The translations under genes and the position numbers were made by a program. Under the pieces are notes generated by a model. That model saw nothing but the letters and a program-made list of their open reading frames with translations, was not told where the DNA came from and did no database searches. Shown one piece after another: positions 15,779 through 23,796 of a DNA stretch of 64,000 nucleotides; positions within the stretch are counted from its first letter, which is position 1; every line of letters begins with the position of its first letter. Source of the stretch: Saccharofermentans sp. (GTDB taxonomy: Bacteria; Bacillota; Clostridia; Saccharofermentanales; Saccharofermentanaceae); assembly GCA_016292145.1 (NCBI GenBank), contig JAEFBA010000002.1:1-64000 (forward strand), in the 5' to 3' direction.

Positions 15779-15836
15779 ATATTTATCCTCCTTTATTCCT
15801 AATAATCGAATTCTACCACATTGCGCATAAAACTGA

Positions 15837-15865
15837 TTGACAAACGGAGAGAACGGGTATATTGT
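15837..15865 (+). promoter_or_regulatory. Promoter of the TetR operon
   Basis: TTGACA (15837-15842), 17 bases, TATTGT (15860-15865), about 45 bases before the ATG at 15909. Confidence 0.7.
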
Positions 15866-15893
15866 ATAAACACATTTATATAAACGCATTTAT
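15866..15893. promoter_or_regulatory. Tandem 14-bp repeats, probable TetR operator
   Basis: ATAAACACATTTAT (15866-15879) is followed directly by ATAAACGCATTTAT (15880-15893). Each copy is itself a dyad, ATAAA-N4-TTTAT. They begin right after the -10 box, covering the transcription start, as expected for an autorepressor. Confidence 0.7.
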
Positions 15894-15908
15894 ATTATGA
15901 GGTGATAT

Positions 15909-16505
15909 ATGGCACGCAAAGTGACGATAAGCAGGGACATGATACTGGAAGCCGCATTAAAGATACTTATAAGGGACGGATATGCGGCCGTTAACATAAA
16001 GACGATCGCTTCTGAGATCGGATGTTCGACTCAGCCTGTTGTCTGGCATTTCGAGAACATGGACGGATTAAGACAGGCTCTGTCCGAATATGCCGGAGAG
16101 TATGCTGCCAAAAAGGCTTTCCTGGACAGCAGGAATAAAGTCGAGAGCTTCGAATTCATGGGACGGGCATACGTGAAGATGGCGCTTAAGGAGCCGAACC
16201 TTTTCAAATACTTGTATCTCGGCGAGAGTCCCATGGGCAGGCCCTACGACCTTAAGGGAATCGCAAGGGATAAGAAGAATAAGGAAATGATATCCAGGAT
16301 CGCTGAGCAGACGGGCCTTAATGAAGAGCAGGTGATCCGCTTTGTGAGGAACACGCTTATATATTCCCACGGCGTTGCCACGATGGTCGCAACAGGCGTG
16401 TTCAAAGGCACCGAGAAAGAGATGATGGCGATGATAAACGACGCTGCAGACGCATTCATATTAAAAGAGGGGATCGACCCTGAGAAGCTGCAGGTAAAGG
16501 AGTAA
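15909..16505 (+). CDS. TetR/AcrR-family transcriptional regulator
   Basis: 198 residues. N-terminal HTH (about 10-55): RDMILEAALKILIRDGY and IASEIGCSTQPVVWHFENM, with the TetR pattern of helix, conserved Gly-Tyr, and a recognition helix ending in W-H-F. The rest is an all-helical ligand domain without recognisable specificity. A membrane protein gene begins 4 bases after the stop, in the same operon. Tandem dyads over the promoter suggest autoregulation. The regulated process is unknown. Confidence 0.88.
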   Translation: MARKVTISRDMILEAALKILIRDGYAAVNIKTIASEIGCSTQPVVWHFENMDGLRQALSEYAGEYAAKKAFLDSRNKVESFEFMGRAYVKMALKEPNLFKYLYLGESPMGRPYDLKGIARDKKNKEMISRIAEQTGLNEEQVIRFVRNTLIYSHGVATMVATGVFKGTEKEMMAMINDAADAFILKEGIDPEKLQVKE

Positions 16506-16509
16506 AGAT

Positions 16510-16887
16510 ATGTTGGCAATATTGGGAACAGTATTACTGTTAATAGTCGCGGTGATGGAAGTGCTCCTTATATTAGGACTTCCTTTAGGTGAATTCACTA
16601 TGGGCGGAAGGCATAAGGTGCTGCCGCCTCCGTACCGTATCGCTGCAGCTTCGTCGATAATCCTGCAGATCTTCGGTGCACTGATGCTCCTGCAGGGCGC
16701 AGGCTACATGAACATGTGGTTCGGATTAACGCCTACAAAGGTCATCTGCTTTGTCTTCGGCGGTTTCTTTGCGGTCAACACCGTGATGAATCTGATATCA
16801 CCAAGCAAGAAGGAAAAGTATGTAATGACACCTCTTGCTGCAATTGAAGCGGTCTGCTTTATCGTCACTGCGGTAATGATGAAATGA
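16510..16887 (+). CDS. Four-span small membrane protein
   Basis: 125 residues with four hydrophobic segments (about 3-24, 43-64, 77-96 and 105-124) and almost no soluble part. AAAGGAG at 16497-16502 overlaps the end of the TetR gene, so the two are coupled. Small four-helix proteins beside TetR regulators include drug transporters, but this one lacks recognisable SMR motifs, so I do not assign a transport role. Confidence 0.75.
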   Translation: MLAILGTVLLLIVAVMEVLLILGLPLGEFTMGGRHKVLPPPYRIAAASSIILQIFGALMLLQGAGYMNMWFGLTPTKVICFVFGGFFAVNTVMNLISPSKKEKYVMTPLAAIEAVCFIVTAVMMK

Positions 16888-16903
16888 ATTCTGATCTATT
16901 CTC

Positions 16904-16956
16904 TTAAAAATCACAGCAAAAGCACAGCCGGTGTGGACTTTTGCTGTGACTTTTAA
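16904..16956 (+). terminator. Long bidirectional hairpin between convergent genes
   Basis: TCACAGCAAAAG (16911-16922) pairs perfectly with CTTTTGCTGTGA (16938-16949), extended by A-T pairs with A-rich and T-rich flanks. It can end transcripts from either side. Confidence 0.8.
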
Positions 16957-16965
16957 AATTCGAAG

Positions 16966-16994
16966 CAAAAAAATCCCTCCGGTCAGGAGGGATT
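16966..16994 (-). terminator. Terminator of the uxuA-uxuB-gntR genes
   Basis: AATCCCTCC (16972-16980) pairs with GGAGGGATT (16986-16994). Read on the minus strand it is followed by seven T, fitting the end of the gntR transcript. Confidence 0.8.
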
Positions 16995-17018
16995 AATAAT
17001 TTCAATTCTCGAAAAAAC

Positions 17019-17693
17019 TTATTCAGTAATGTATTCGCTGTAAGCCTTCTTGATGATGTCCCAATCCAAGTCGAATCTGGACATGTGCTTTGTGAATGCA
17101 GCTTCGACGGCTTCTTTGTCGTGATTAGCAATTGCGTCAGCTATTGCCATGTGGTCTGATACGAGCTTCTGGTCCTTGATGGTCTTAAGTGAGAGTGATC
17201 TTACACGGTCGAAATGAAGGCTCATGAGAGATACCATGTAGAAGCAGTTGAGTCTGTTGCAGGCAACGTAAATATCCTTGTGGAATTCGTTATCGAGATC
17301 CAGGAACTTCGGAGGATCGTTCTCGATATAGAACTGCTGAAGCTTGATGTTGGCATAGAGCTTCTGGATGTCTTCCTCAGTTGCGACATCGCATGCTTCC
17401 CTTAAAAGTGCGGACTCAACAGCGATACGAAGGAACCTGGACTCCTTAATGAGTTCATAGTCGATCAAAGATACGCTGCAGCCCTTCTGCGGAAGGATGT
17501 TTACGATCTTGGATTTGGATAACTCAAGGAATGCTTCGTGAACAGGTGTTCTTGAGATTCCGAGCTGTGTAGCGATCTCCTGCTCGCCGATAAGTGAACC
17601 GGGCTTGATCTCCATGTTGATGATGTTGTCTTTAACGATGCGGAGAGCATACTCACGGTTAGGTTCAAAAGTGTTCTTTGGAGTGATGATCAT
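17019..17693 (-). CDS. GntR-family regulator, FadR/FCD type, probable hexuronate regulator
   Basis: 224 residues. N-terminal winged HTH (about 15-75) with GSLIGEQEIATQLGISRTPVHEA (in parts: GEQEIATQLGISRTPVHEAF), the GntR hallmark. The C-terminal FCD domain (about 85-215) carries metal/ligand residues in FLDLDNEFHKDIY and SDHMAIADAI. FCD regulators such as UxuR/ExuR control hexuronate and related acid catabolism by binding pathway intermediates. It lies downstream of uxuB and uxuA, on the same strand, 77 bases after uxuB, which supports control of this pathway. Whether it represses or activates is not shown. Confidence 0.88.
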   Translation of the reverse strand: MIITPKNTFEPNREYALRIVKDNIINMEIKPGSLIGEQEIATQLGISRTPVHEAFLELSKSKIVNILPQKGCSVSLIDYELIKESRFLRIAVESALLREACDVATEEDIQKLYANIKLQQFYIENDPPKFLDLDNEFHKDIYVACNRLNCFYMVSLMSLHFDRVRSLSLKTIKDQKLVSDHMAIADAIANHDKEAVEAAFTKHMSRFDLDWDIIKKAYSEYITE

Positions 17694-17736
17694 TATAGAA
17701 ATCCCCTTGAAAATACGAATAACTATAAAGAAACTA

Positions 17737-17756
17737 ACATAAAAATATTTTTATGT
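17737..17756. promoter_or_regulatory. Perfect 20-bp palindrome between uxuB and gntR
   Basis: ACATAAAAATATTTTTATGT (17737-17756) is exactly self-complementary. It sits 44 bases upstream of the gntR start. It could be an operator for autoregulation or a weak AU hairpin; no clear promoter could be fixed. Confidence 0.5.
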
Positions 17757-17770
17757 CTACCGCTTACATA

Positions 17771-19393
17771 CTAATTTGCAACAGCTTTGTGCAGTACGTC
17801 TCTAACAGCACCGTTTCCTTTTAATAAATCATCCAAATAGTTCTCTATTACAGGCGTTAATCCGGTCTTGTTTATGTCGATTCCGAAGACCGTCTCGTTC
17901 GCAAGAATGCCGTTCAGTCTGCCCTTAACACTCTCTGTCATGCCGAAAGTGATGCCCTGGCTGCTGAGCTCATTCTGGAAGAATTCAGCCATAGGGTCGG
18001 AGCTGATCTCAAAAGCGTTTCCGTTATCGTCAAATGCGAGGAGATAGCGGAGCCATCCAGCGATTACGAGCGGGATGAGCTTCAGGGAAGAGAGCTTCTC
18101 AGGTGCATCGGAATAATAAGAATTCAAAGTAATGCCGAATCTGATGGGAAGCTTTTGGCTCGTATCCGTAGCGATCCTCTGAGGAGTGTCGGGAAGGAAG
18201 GGATTAGGGAATCTCTCTTCCAAAACTTCCTTTAAGAACTTCTTCGGATTCAGGATCTTGGGATCGCAGACTACAGGGAGACACTCGTTATAACCCATCC
18301 TGGTTACGAGCTTCTTTAAGTCTTCATCGTTCATCTCATCAGAGATCTTCGTAAAGCCTAAAAGGCATCCGTATATTGCAAGTGCAGTGTGGAGCGGGTT
18401 AAGACATGCCGTAACCTTCATTCTCTCGCACTTATCCACTGTGTCTCTGTCGGTAATTATGACGCCGCCTTTCTCGAGGTCGGGACGTCCGTTAGGGAAG
18501 AGGTCTTCGACAACAAGATATTCGGGAACTTCAGCATTTACGAAAGGTGCTGCGAAAACTCCCGTTGTAGTCTTAACGCTCTTAAGATTATCGATGCCAA
18601 GGTAGGTAAGTTTGTTCAGGATCTCGTCCGAAGGTCTTGGTGTAATCTTATCGATCATGCTCCAGGGGTATGCTATTCGGGATGGATCATCTACATAATG
18701 TCGAAAAGAATTATCCACAAACCCCTTAGCCACCCAGGCATCGATTATCTCCAAAATTGATGACTTGAGCTTATCGCCGTTGTGGCTGCAGTTATCCATG
18801 CTGACCAATGCCAGAGGATAGGCGCCGGCCTTAAATCTCTCGTAGAGGAGTGAAGCGATGAAACCCATACAAGTGAGAGGATGAGAAGGGCCGTTCTCCA
18901 TGTCTTTGGATGCAGCGTCATATAACTTGCCGTCTGCATCTCTTAAAGCGTAGCCTTTCTCAGTGATCGTAAAAGATATTATCTGAAGTGAAGGATTGGA
19001 TGCGATCTCATTGAGTCTTTCGATGTTCTCCGTGATATCGTAATTTGCTGCGACTGCTTCCGTAATGTTGCCGATGATCTCATAGCCTGTGTTGCCGTCG
19101 GGCTTAAGATCGCAGATGATGGAGAGGTTATCGAAGGGCTTATATACGCGCTCGAAATTCTCATAGTCCATCGTGCCGCAGACGATGATGCCGGTATCGG
19201 TAAGGCCCTGATTCAAAAGTCTCTGGTTGATCCTTGCGATAAAGGCTCTGAATATATTGCCGCCGCCTACATGAAGCCATGTGGGAGCTTTGGCAGTAGC
19301 CTCTTTTACTTTATCGATATCGTACTTGGGAAGAACAACATTTATGCTGTTCCAGAATTCGGTATTCTTAAGATTTTCTTTTGATAGATTCAT
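17771..19393 (-). CDS. uxuB: Fructuronate reductase (D-mannonate oxidoreductase), mannitol dehydrogenase family
   Basis: 540 residues, the usual length for UxuB/UxaB. The nucleotide-binding N-terminus has WLHVGGGNIFRAF (about 39-51). The catalytic region includes ERMKVTACLNPLHTALA (about 323-339), with the Lys and the Asn-x-x-His used in this family. It reduces fructuronate to mannonate with NADH. Since uxuA lies just upstream and uxaC is in the same regulon, the fructuronate (UxuB) rather than tagaturonate (UxaB) reading is preferred, though the two are hard to separate by sequence. Ribosome site AAAGGAC precedes the start. Confidence 0.88.
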   Translation of the reverse strand: MNLSKENLKNTEFWNSINVVLPKYDIDKVKEATAKAPTWLHVGGGNIFRAFIARINQRLLNQGLTDTGIIVCGTMDYENFERVYKPFDNLSIICDLKPDGNTGYEIIGNITEAVAANYDITENIERLNEIASNPSLQIISFTITEKGYALRDADGKLYDAASKDMENGPSHPLTCMGFIASLLYERFKAGAYPLALVSMDNCSHNGDKLKSSILEIIDAWVAKGFVDNSFRHYVDDPSRIAYPWSMIDKITPRPSDEILNKLTYLGIDNLKSVKTTTGVFAAPFVNAEVPEYLVVEDLFPNGRPDLEKGGVIITDRDTVDKCERMKVTACLNPLHTALAIYGCLLGFTKISDEMNDEDLKKLVTRMGYNECLPVVCDPKILNPKKFLKEVLEERFPNPFLPDTPQRIATDTSQKLPIRFGITLNSYYSDAPEKLSSLKLIPLVIAGWLRYLLAFDDNGNAFEISSDPMAEFFQNELSSQGITFGMTESVKGRLNGILANETVFGIDINKTGLTPVIENYLDDLLKGNGAVRDVLHKAVAN

Positions 19394-19429
19394 AGATCTG
19401 AACGTCCTTTCATTTTCCGGTTACTCAGA

Positions 19430-19473
19430 CAAAACCGATAACCTTATAAGAAATTATAAGATCATCGGTTTTG
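19430..19473 (-). promoter_or_regulatory. Intercistronic hairpin between uxuA and uxuB
   Basis: CAAAACCGAT (19430-19439) pairs perfectly with ATCGGTTTTG (19464-19473), and inside it TTATAA pairs with TTATAA around GAAA. It may be a partial terminator or an mRNA-stabilising element that sets different levels of UxuA and UxuB. Confidence 0.6.
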
Positions 19474-19507
19474 CGGGCAAGGGAGGAGGTTTTGCCAATG
19501 TTAAGAT

Positions 19508-20578
19508 TTAACAAAGTTTGCTGACGGCTTCCCATAAACCGTTGATATATGCAGCACCCAAAGCTCTGTCATAAAGACCGTAACCGGGTCTTCCGACTTC
19601 GCCCCAGATCATGCGTCCGTGGTCGGGACGGATATAACCGTCGAAGCCGTTCTCATAAAGAGCCTTGACGATGGCGAACATATCGAGATCGCCGCATGAG
19701 GAGAGGTGTGCTGACTCATGGAAATCTGTCTCGGATTCGTGCTTAACATTCCTTAAGTGTACGAAATGCACCTTGCCCGTAGCAGTGAAAGTGTTGGCAA
19801 TATCCACAACGTCATTGTGGATGCCTGCACCAAGACTGCCGGTGCAAAGCGTGAGACCGTTTCTCTTGGATTCATTGAGATTAAGATATGTGGCGATCGA
19901 CTCCTTGCTGTTAACGACCTTGGGGAGGTTGAACAACGGCATCGGAGGATCATCCGGATGTACTGCAAAGTTGATGTCGATCTCTTCAGCTACAGGAATG
20001 ACTGCATCGAGGAAATACTTGATATTCTTGAAGTACTGCTCAGAAGTCATGCTCTGGTAGAACTTGATGTCTTCAGCCATCTGGCCGAATCTCTCGGGCT
20101 CCCATCCGGGAAGGCTGAAGTTATTGGCTCCGCCGATCATGGAAGATGTGATCTTCTCTAATGTGAGCTTTACAGCTTCCTCATGGCTGTATGCCATAGC
20201 TGTGCTTCCGTCAGAAAGCTCTTTTGCAAGGTTGCTCCTGTACCAGTCCATAACAGGCATGAAGTTATAGCAGATGCACTTAACTCCTGCCTTAGCAAGG
20301 TTTCTCATCGAAACGATGTAGTTATCAATAAGCTGGTCTCTTGTGGAAAGGCCCTTCTTAATGTCTTCGTGGATATTAAGGCTCTCGATGACTTCCATCT
20401 CGAGACCGTAGGAATTGATCTGATCCTTGACCATGTTGATCTCATCCATAGTCCAGATATCGCCAACGGGGATCTTAGTAAGATGTGTAGCTACGCCGCT
20501 TACACCCGGAATCTGCTTAATCTGTTTCAGTGAGACGCTGTCATCACCGTACGGAAACCACCGTAAAACCAATTTCAT
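19508..20578 (-). CDS. uxuA: Mannonate dehydratase
   Basis: 356 residues from the preferred start MKLVLRWFPYG at 20578, the canonical N-terminus of UxuA, with GGGGTG upstream; the longer frame to 20632 adds 18 unconserved residues. Family landmarks include VTGVATHL-like GVSGVATHLTKIPVG, the metal-site region FAVHPDDPP (about 217-225) and HLRNVKHE (about 284-291), and C-terminal IRPDHGRMIWGE. It dehydrates D-mannonate to 2-keto-3-deoxygluconate, feeding KdgK. First gene of the minus-strand unit uxuA-uxuB-gntR. Confidence 0.95.
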   Translation of the reverse strand: MKLVLRWFPYGDDSVSLKQIKQIPGVSGVATHLTKIPVGDIWTMDEINMVKDQINSYGLEMEVIESLNIHEDIKKGLSTRDQLIDNYIVSMRNLAKAGVKCICYNFMPVMDWYRSNLAKELSDGSTAMAYSHEEAVKLTLEKITSSMIGGANNFSLPGWEPERFGQMAEDIKFYQSMTSEQYFKNIKYFLDAVIPVAEEIDINFAVHPDDPPMPLFNLPKVVNSKESIATYLNLNESKRNGLTLCTGSLGAGIHNDVVDIANTFTATGKVHFVHLRNVKHESETDFHESAHLSSCGDLDMFAIVKALYENGFDGYIRPDHGRMIWGEVGRPGYGLYDRALGAAYINGLWEAVSKLC

Positions 20579-20645
20579 ATTATATTTCACCCCGAATATT
20601 TCCTGAAAAGAGAGTAGTGTGATAATACTCAAGTCTCATTCTGCT

Positions 20646-20678
20646 TACTAGCATACTAGTAGTCTTGATGTTTGTCAA
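20646..20678 (-). promoter_or_regulatory. uxuA promoter with overlapping palindromic operator
   Basis: On the minus strand TTGACA (20678-20673), 17 bases, TATGCT (20655-20650). The -10 lies inside ACTAG-CATA-CTAGT (20647-20660). A close relative, TACAAGCATACAAG, occurs at 23731-23744 in the leader of the importer genes, matching 12 of 14 bases. A GntR/FCD repressor site is the simplest reading. Confidence 0.75.
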
Positions 20679-20780
20679 TAGAATATGACATGCGAAAATA
20701 CTAAACCAACTTTGGTTTTCAAAATACCCTTCAAACTATTGCAAAATAGGGGATAAGTTATGGTTTTATAAGGCTTGGTT

Positions 20781-20788
20781 AAGCGCTT
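20781..20788. promoter_or_regulatory. Possible CcpA (cre-like) core
   Basis: AAGCGCTT is the core of the catabolite-response consensus, flanked by GGTT and TTGA, which fit only partly. It is about 100 bases upstream of the uxuA promoter. Weak evidence. Confidence 0.25.
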
Positions 20789-20825
20789 TTGAGCATTATT
20801 CTTTTCGAAATGCCCAAAAAAGGGA

Positions 20826-21206
20826 TCAGTTCTCTTCTTTCTCTGCGGAAACTTCTTCTTCAGCCGGATTCTCCTTGCGGGACCTCGGCTTGAACAATCT
20901 GAAGAGAACAGGAATAAATACGATAAAGCCGAAGAGCTTGATAACTTCTTCCAGGGATGCGAAATAAAGGGCCCAGGGTTCGTAATGCTCCTCGGTTACT
21001 ATATTCATGTTTGTGCACATCTTTGTGACTGCATAGCTTAAAAGACTAAGTATTATCAAGAGCGTTGAGATGACTGTAGTCTTAACGGGGATCACCTCAT
21101 ATTTCTCGGGATTGAGCTTCTTAGCACTCAGGAAGATGCCGATAAAGATAAGGATTGCCGCAAGAACACCGGTTATTATCTGTATGAGATTAAGATATTC
21201 ACTCAT
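20826..21206 (-). CDS. Three-span membrane protein of unknown function
   Basis: 126 residues. Hydrophobic segments at about 8-26, 42-62 and 88-106; acidic C-terminus with many Glu (ENPAEEEVSAEKEEN). It overlaps the end of the yesL-like gene by 8 bases, and AGAGG sits 9 bases before its start, so it is coupled to that gene. I do not recognise the family. The position in a hexuronate locus suggests a role linked to the importer, but this is guilt by association only. Confidence 0.7.
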   Translation of the reverse strand: MSEYLNLIQIITGVLAAILIFIGIFLSAKKLNPEKYEVIPVKTTVISTLLIILSLLSYAVTKMCTNMNIVTEEHYEPWALYFASLEEVIKLFGFIVFIPVLFRLFKPRSRKENPAEEEVSAEKEEN

Positions 21207-21864
21207 CTTCTGTTACCTCTGATTCATCGTTTTTCTCTTCACGGGCCTTCTCGACGGCGATCGCCTTGCTGAATGCCTTCTCAGTGATCATCTGCGTAAG
21301 ATACATGGCTCCCACAGGCGTTACCAGTGCTGAAGGCGGGAAGCATACGCTGATAACGAGCGCAACTAAGACTATAAGCCATATAAGCAGGAACTTAGGA
21401 AAGTTTATCATGCAGAGTGTGTAGCTGTTTGTAAAAGTTCCCTTGATACCGTTGCTGAACCTGGCAAGCAGAGGATATACAAAAGGCAGCGTGAAGATTA
21501 TAGGGAGAACAGGGATGAATGATACGACGGTGTACCAGTCAGGAAGCTTTACTCCGCCAAGGCCGTTAAGGGCAAAATAGATGTTGAATCCGACAATGGC
21601 ACTGTAAACTATATATATAATATGTATGATGACTGCATTCTTAAGGTTGTCCCTAAGCGCTCTCATGAAATCCTTGGTGACCACATCACTCTTTTTCTTA
21701 TATTTACGGTAAACTGTATAATATAGCGCTGTAACGGAATCACCTATTGTAATCACCGGAAGACAAAACAGCAGGAAAAGGGCGGAGATGATAACCACAT
21801 CTCCTATTACTTTACTTAATCTGTAGAGCCAGCTGTTCTGGATCTGGTCAAATGATCTCTTCAT
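21199..21864 (-). CDS. YesL-family (DUF624) membrane protein
   Basis: 221 residues from the preferred start MKRSFDQIQNSWLYR at 21864, which has AAAGGAAGG upstream; the longer frame adds 17 residues without support. About five spans; the N-terminal FDQIQNSWLYRLSKVIGDVV and the WLIVLVALVISVC region fit YesL. YesL proteins are found next to LplB/YtcP-type importers of rhamnogalacturonan and uronate oligomers, as here, but their function is not established. Divergent from the esterase gene. Confidence 0.8.
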   Translation of the reverse strand: MKRSFDQIQNSWLYRLSKVIGDVVIISALFLLFCLPVITIGDSVTALYYTVYRKYKKKSDVVTKDFMRALRDNLKNAVIIHIIYIVYSAIVGFNIYFALNGLGGVKLPDWYTVVSFIPVLPIIFTLPFVYPLLARFSNGIKGTFTNSYTLCMINFPKFLLIWLIVLVALVISVCFPPSALVTPVGAMYLTQMITEKAFSKAIAVEKAREEKNDESEVTEDE

Positions 21865-21987
21865 GTTTTGTCCTTCCTTTGAAGTCAGTATAAAAGTGTA
21901 TCCGGTAAAAATCAATTACTTGCAGACTAGAATGGTAGACAAGGAACAGCACTAAAGTTACAATACCTTCAAAGGATGGTGATCAAT

Positions 21988-23589
21988 ATGGAATCAACAA
22001 AACTTTCCGGTATATATTCGAACGGAATGGTCCTTCAGAGGAATAAGGATATTGTAATAGAAGGCTTTGAGAGTCTTAAGTCTGAAGTGACATTAACACT
22101 TGCGGGACAGGCTGTTTCAGCACCGGTTATTGACGGCAGGTTCAAGGCCGTATTTCCGCCTATGGACGTTGTTTTCGATACCGAACTTACGGTGGAAGGA
22201 ACGGACACTATAACGGTCAGGGATGTCTGCATCGGCGATGTCTTCCTTCTTGCCGGCCAGTCCAATATGGAACTGCCCGTAGGGAGAACCCTGGAGCTTA
22301 ACAGGGAAGAAGTCGAAGCTAAAGATTATCCTTATGTAAGACAATATACACTGACACCGGACCTTGATATCCCGGCTGTAGGTGAGGAGAGTATCAACAC
22401 GCTGCCGGAGTTTGACTGGATAAAGGCTTCCGGGACTTCGAAAAATGCTTTCAGCGCCATTGGCTTTTATGCTGCTAAGACTTTATTTGAAGAAAAGAAT
22501 GTCCCGGTCGGACTGATCCTGACTGCACAGGGCGGATCGACGATCGAAGCCTGGATGTGTGATGAGGATCTCTACGCTTCAGGAATAAGCGAGGATGAGA
22601 TCGCACCTTTAAGAGGAAAAGGCGCTCTTAAGAAATATATGGAACGCTGGCAGAATCTTTCTGCTGTCTGGCGTGCCGAAGCTGACGACAACGATTTTAA
22701 GATCGAGGAAGGCATTAAGGATGCAAGGCCCGTGACGCTTCCCGGAATCGTCGTTAAGGATTTCTCAGGCATCGTATGGTTCATCAGGGAATTTGATTAT
22801 GACGGTATATGCGAAGGTGACTGTGTCTTAAGGCTCGGTGACCTGATCGATGCCGACATCACATATATCAACGGCATTGAAGTCGGCAGGACCGAATATC
22901 AGTATCCGCCGAGGATCTATCATTTCGACGGTACGATATTAAATAAAGGAAAGAACACGATAATGACCAGGCTCACCGTTGAACAGGAGTTCGGCGGCTT
23001 CGTCGAAGGCCATCCGTATTATCTGAGGACACCTTCCGGCGATACGGACATAATGGGTGAGTGGAAGACAGTGGTCGAGAAGAAGATGCCTAAGTTCAAT
23101 CCCATTCCGATGGCACAGATGCTTCCCGCGTCTTTATACTACTCAAGTATTCTGACAATAAAGAATATAGCTGTCTCACAGATCTGGTGGTACCAGGGCG
23201 AATCCAATGCCGGCGATCCCGACGGATTGACGATGGCAGATTCTGAATTGGCCAAGAAGGTCCTTGAGCAGGGAGGTACCGGCAGCACCAATCCTTGTGC
23301 TTACGATCAGAAGATGATCAGGACTTTCAGTAAGATGAGGGAATTCTTCGGTGAGGTTCCTGTCGTTTTGGTGAAGATGGCTGATTACATCAATCCGCTG
23401 ACATTTGAGAGCGAAGTGCCTGAAGGCTGGAGAAAGATCCAGGAGCTCCAGGAGAGGGCACCGGAATATATCAGTAATGTAAAAGTGGTTACGGCGCCTG
23501 CACCAGAACCCGTTTATGAGCTCCATCCGCAGAATAAGAGCGGACTGGGAAAAGATGTGGCCAAAGCATCAGTAGAATTAAGTAAATAA
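21988..23589 (+). CDS. Sialate O-acetylesterase (SASA)-like carbohydrate esterase
   Basis: 533 residues from ATG 21988; AAAGGATGG at 21971-21979 fits it and overlaps the in-frame ATG at 21976. LLAGQSNMELPV (about 87-98) holds the nucleophile Ser, IWWYQGESNAG (about 397-407) is the second SASA block, and YELHPQNKSG near the end carries the catalytic His. A beta-sandwich insert (about 245-330) separates the two halves. No signal peptide is seen, so it probably acts on imported oligosaccharides, removing acetyl groups. With uronate genes on both sides, acetylated pectin or glucuronoxylan fragments are likelier substrates than sialic acid. Confidence 0.85.
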   Translation: MESTKLSGIYSNGMVLQRNKDIVIEGFESLKSEVTLTLAGQAVSAPVIDGRFKAVFPPMDVVFDTELTVEGTDTITVRDVCIGDVFLLAGQSNMELPVGRTLELNREEVEAKDYPYVRQYTLTPDLDIPAVGEESINTLPEFDWIKASGTSKNAFSAIGFYAAKTLFEEKNVPVGLILTAQGGSTIEAWMCDEDLYASGISEDEIAPLRGKGALKKYMERWQNLSAVWRAEADDNDFKIEEGIKDARPVTLPGIVVKDFSGIVWFIREFDYDGICEGDCVLRLGDLIDADITYINGIEVGRTEYQYPPRIYHFDGTILNKGKNTIMTRLTVEQEFGGFVEGHPYYLRTPSGDTDIMGEWKTVVEKKMPKFNPIPMAQMLPASLYYSSILTIKNIAVSQIWWYQGESNAGDPDGLTMADSELAKKVLEQGGTGSTNPCAYDQKMIRTFSKMREFFGEVPVVLVKMADYINPLTFESEVPEGWRKIQELQERAPEYISNVKVVTAPAPEPVYELHPQNKSGLGKDVAKASVELSK

Positions 23590-23609
23590 GCATATAACAG
23601 TTTATTTGT

Positions 23610-23640
23610 AACGCCCGGGGACATGACCCGGGCGTTATTC
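23610..23640 (+). terminator. Terminator after the esterase gene
   Basis: AACGCCCGGG (23610-23619) pairs perfectly with CCCGGGCGTT (23627-23636), followed by ATT. Confidence 0.75.
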
Positions 23641-23678
23641 GTGTTGCACAAATTCCGGTATTCGATGTGATTAGAGTA

Positions 23679-23744
23679 TTGACATATCGCCGATAGGGTG
23701 ATAATCTCATACCAAGCTAACCAACTTCCATACAAGCATACAAG
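23679..23744 (+). promoter_or_regulatory. Promoter and operator of the oligouronide importer genes
   Basis: TTGACA (23679-23684), 17 bases, TAATCT (23702-23707). Downstream at 23731-23744 is TACAAGCATACAAG, 12 of 14 bases the same as the palindrome at the uxuA promoter. It would be within the transcribed leader. Confidence 0.65.
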
Positions 23745-23796
23745 AGGGCAAATGAGTTAGCATTTTAACATTTGAGTAAACCTAGGGGTTTTAAAA

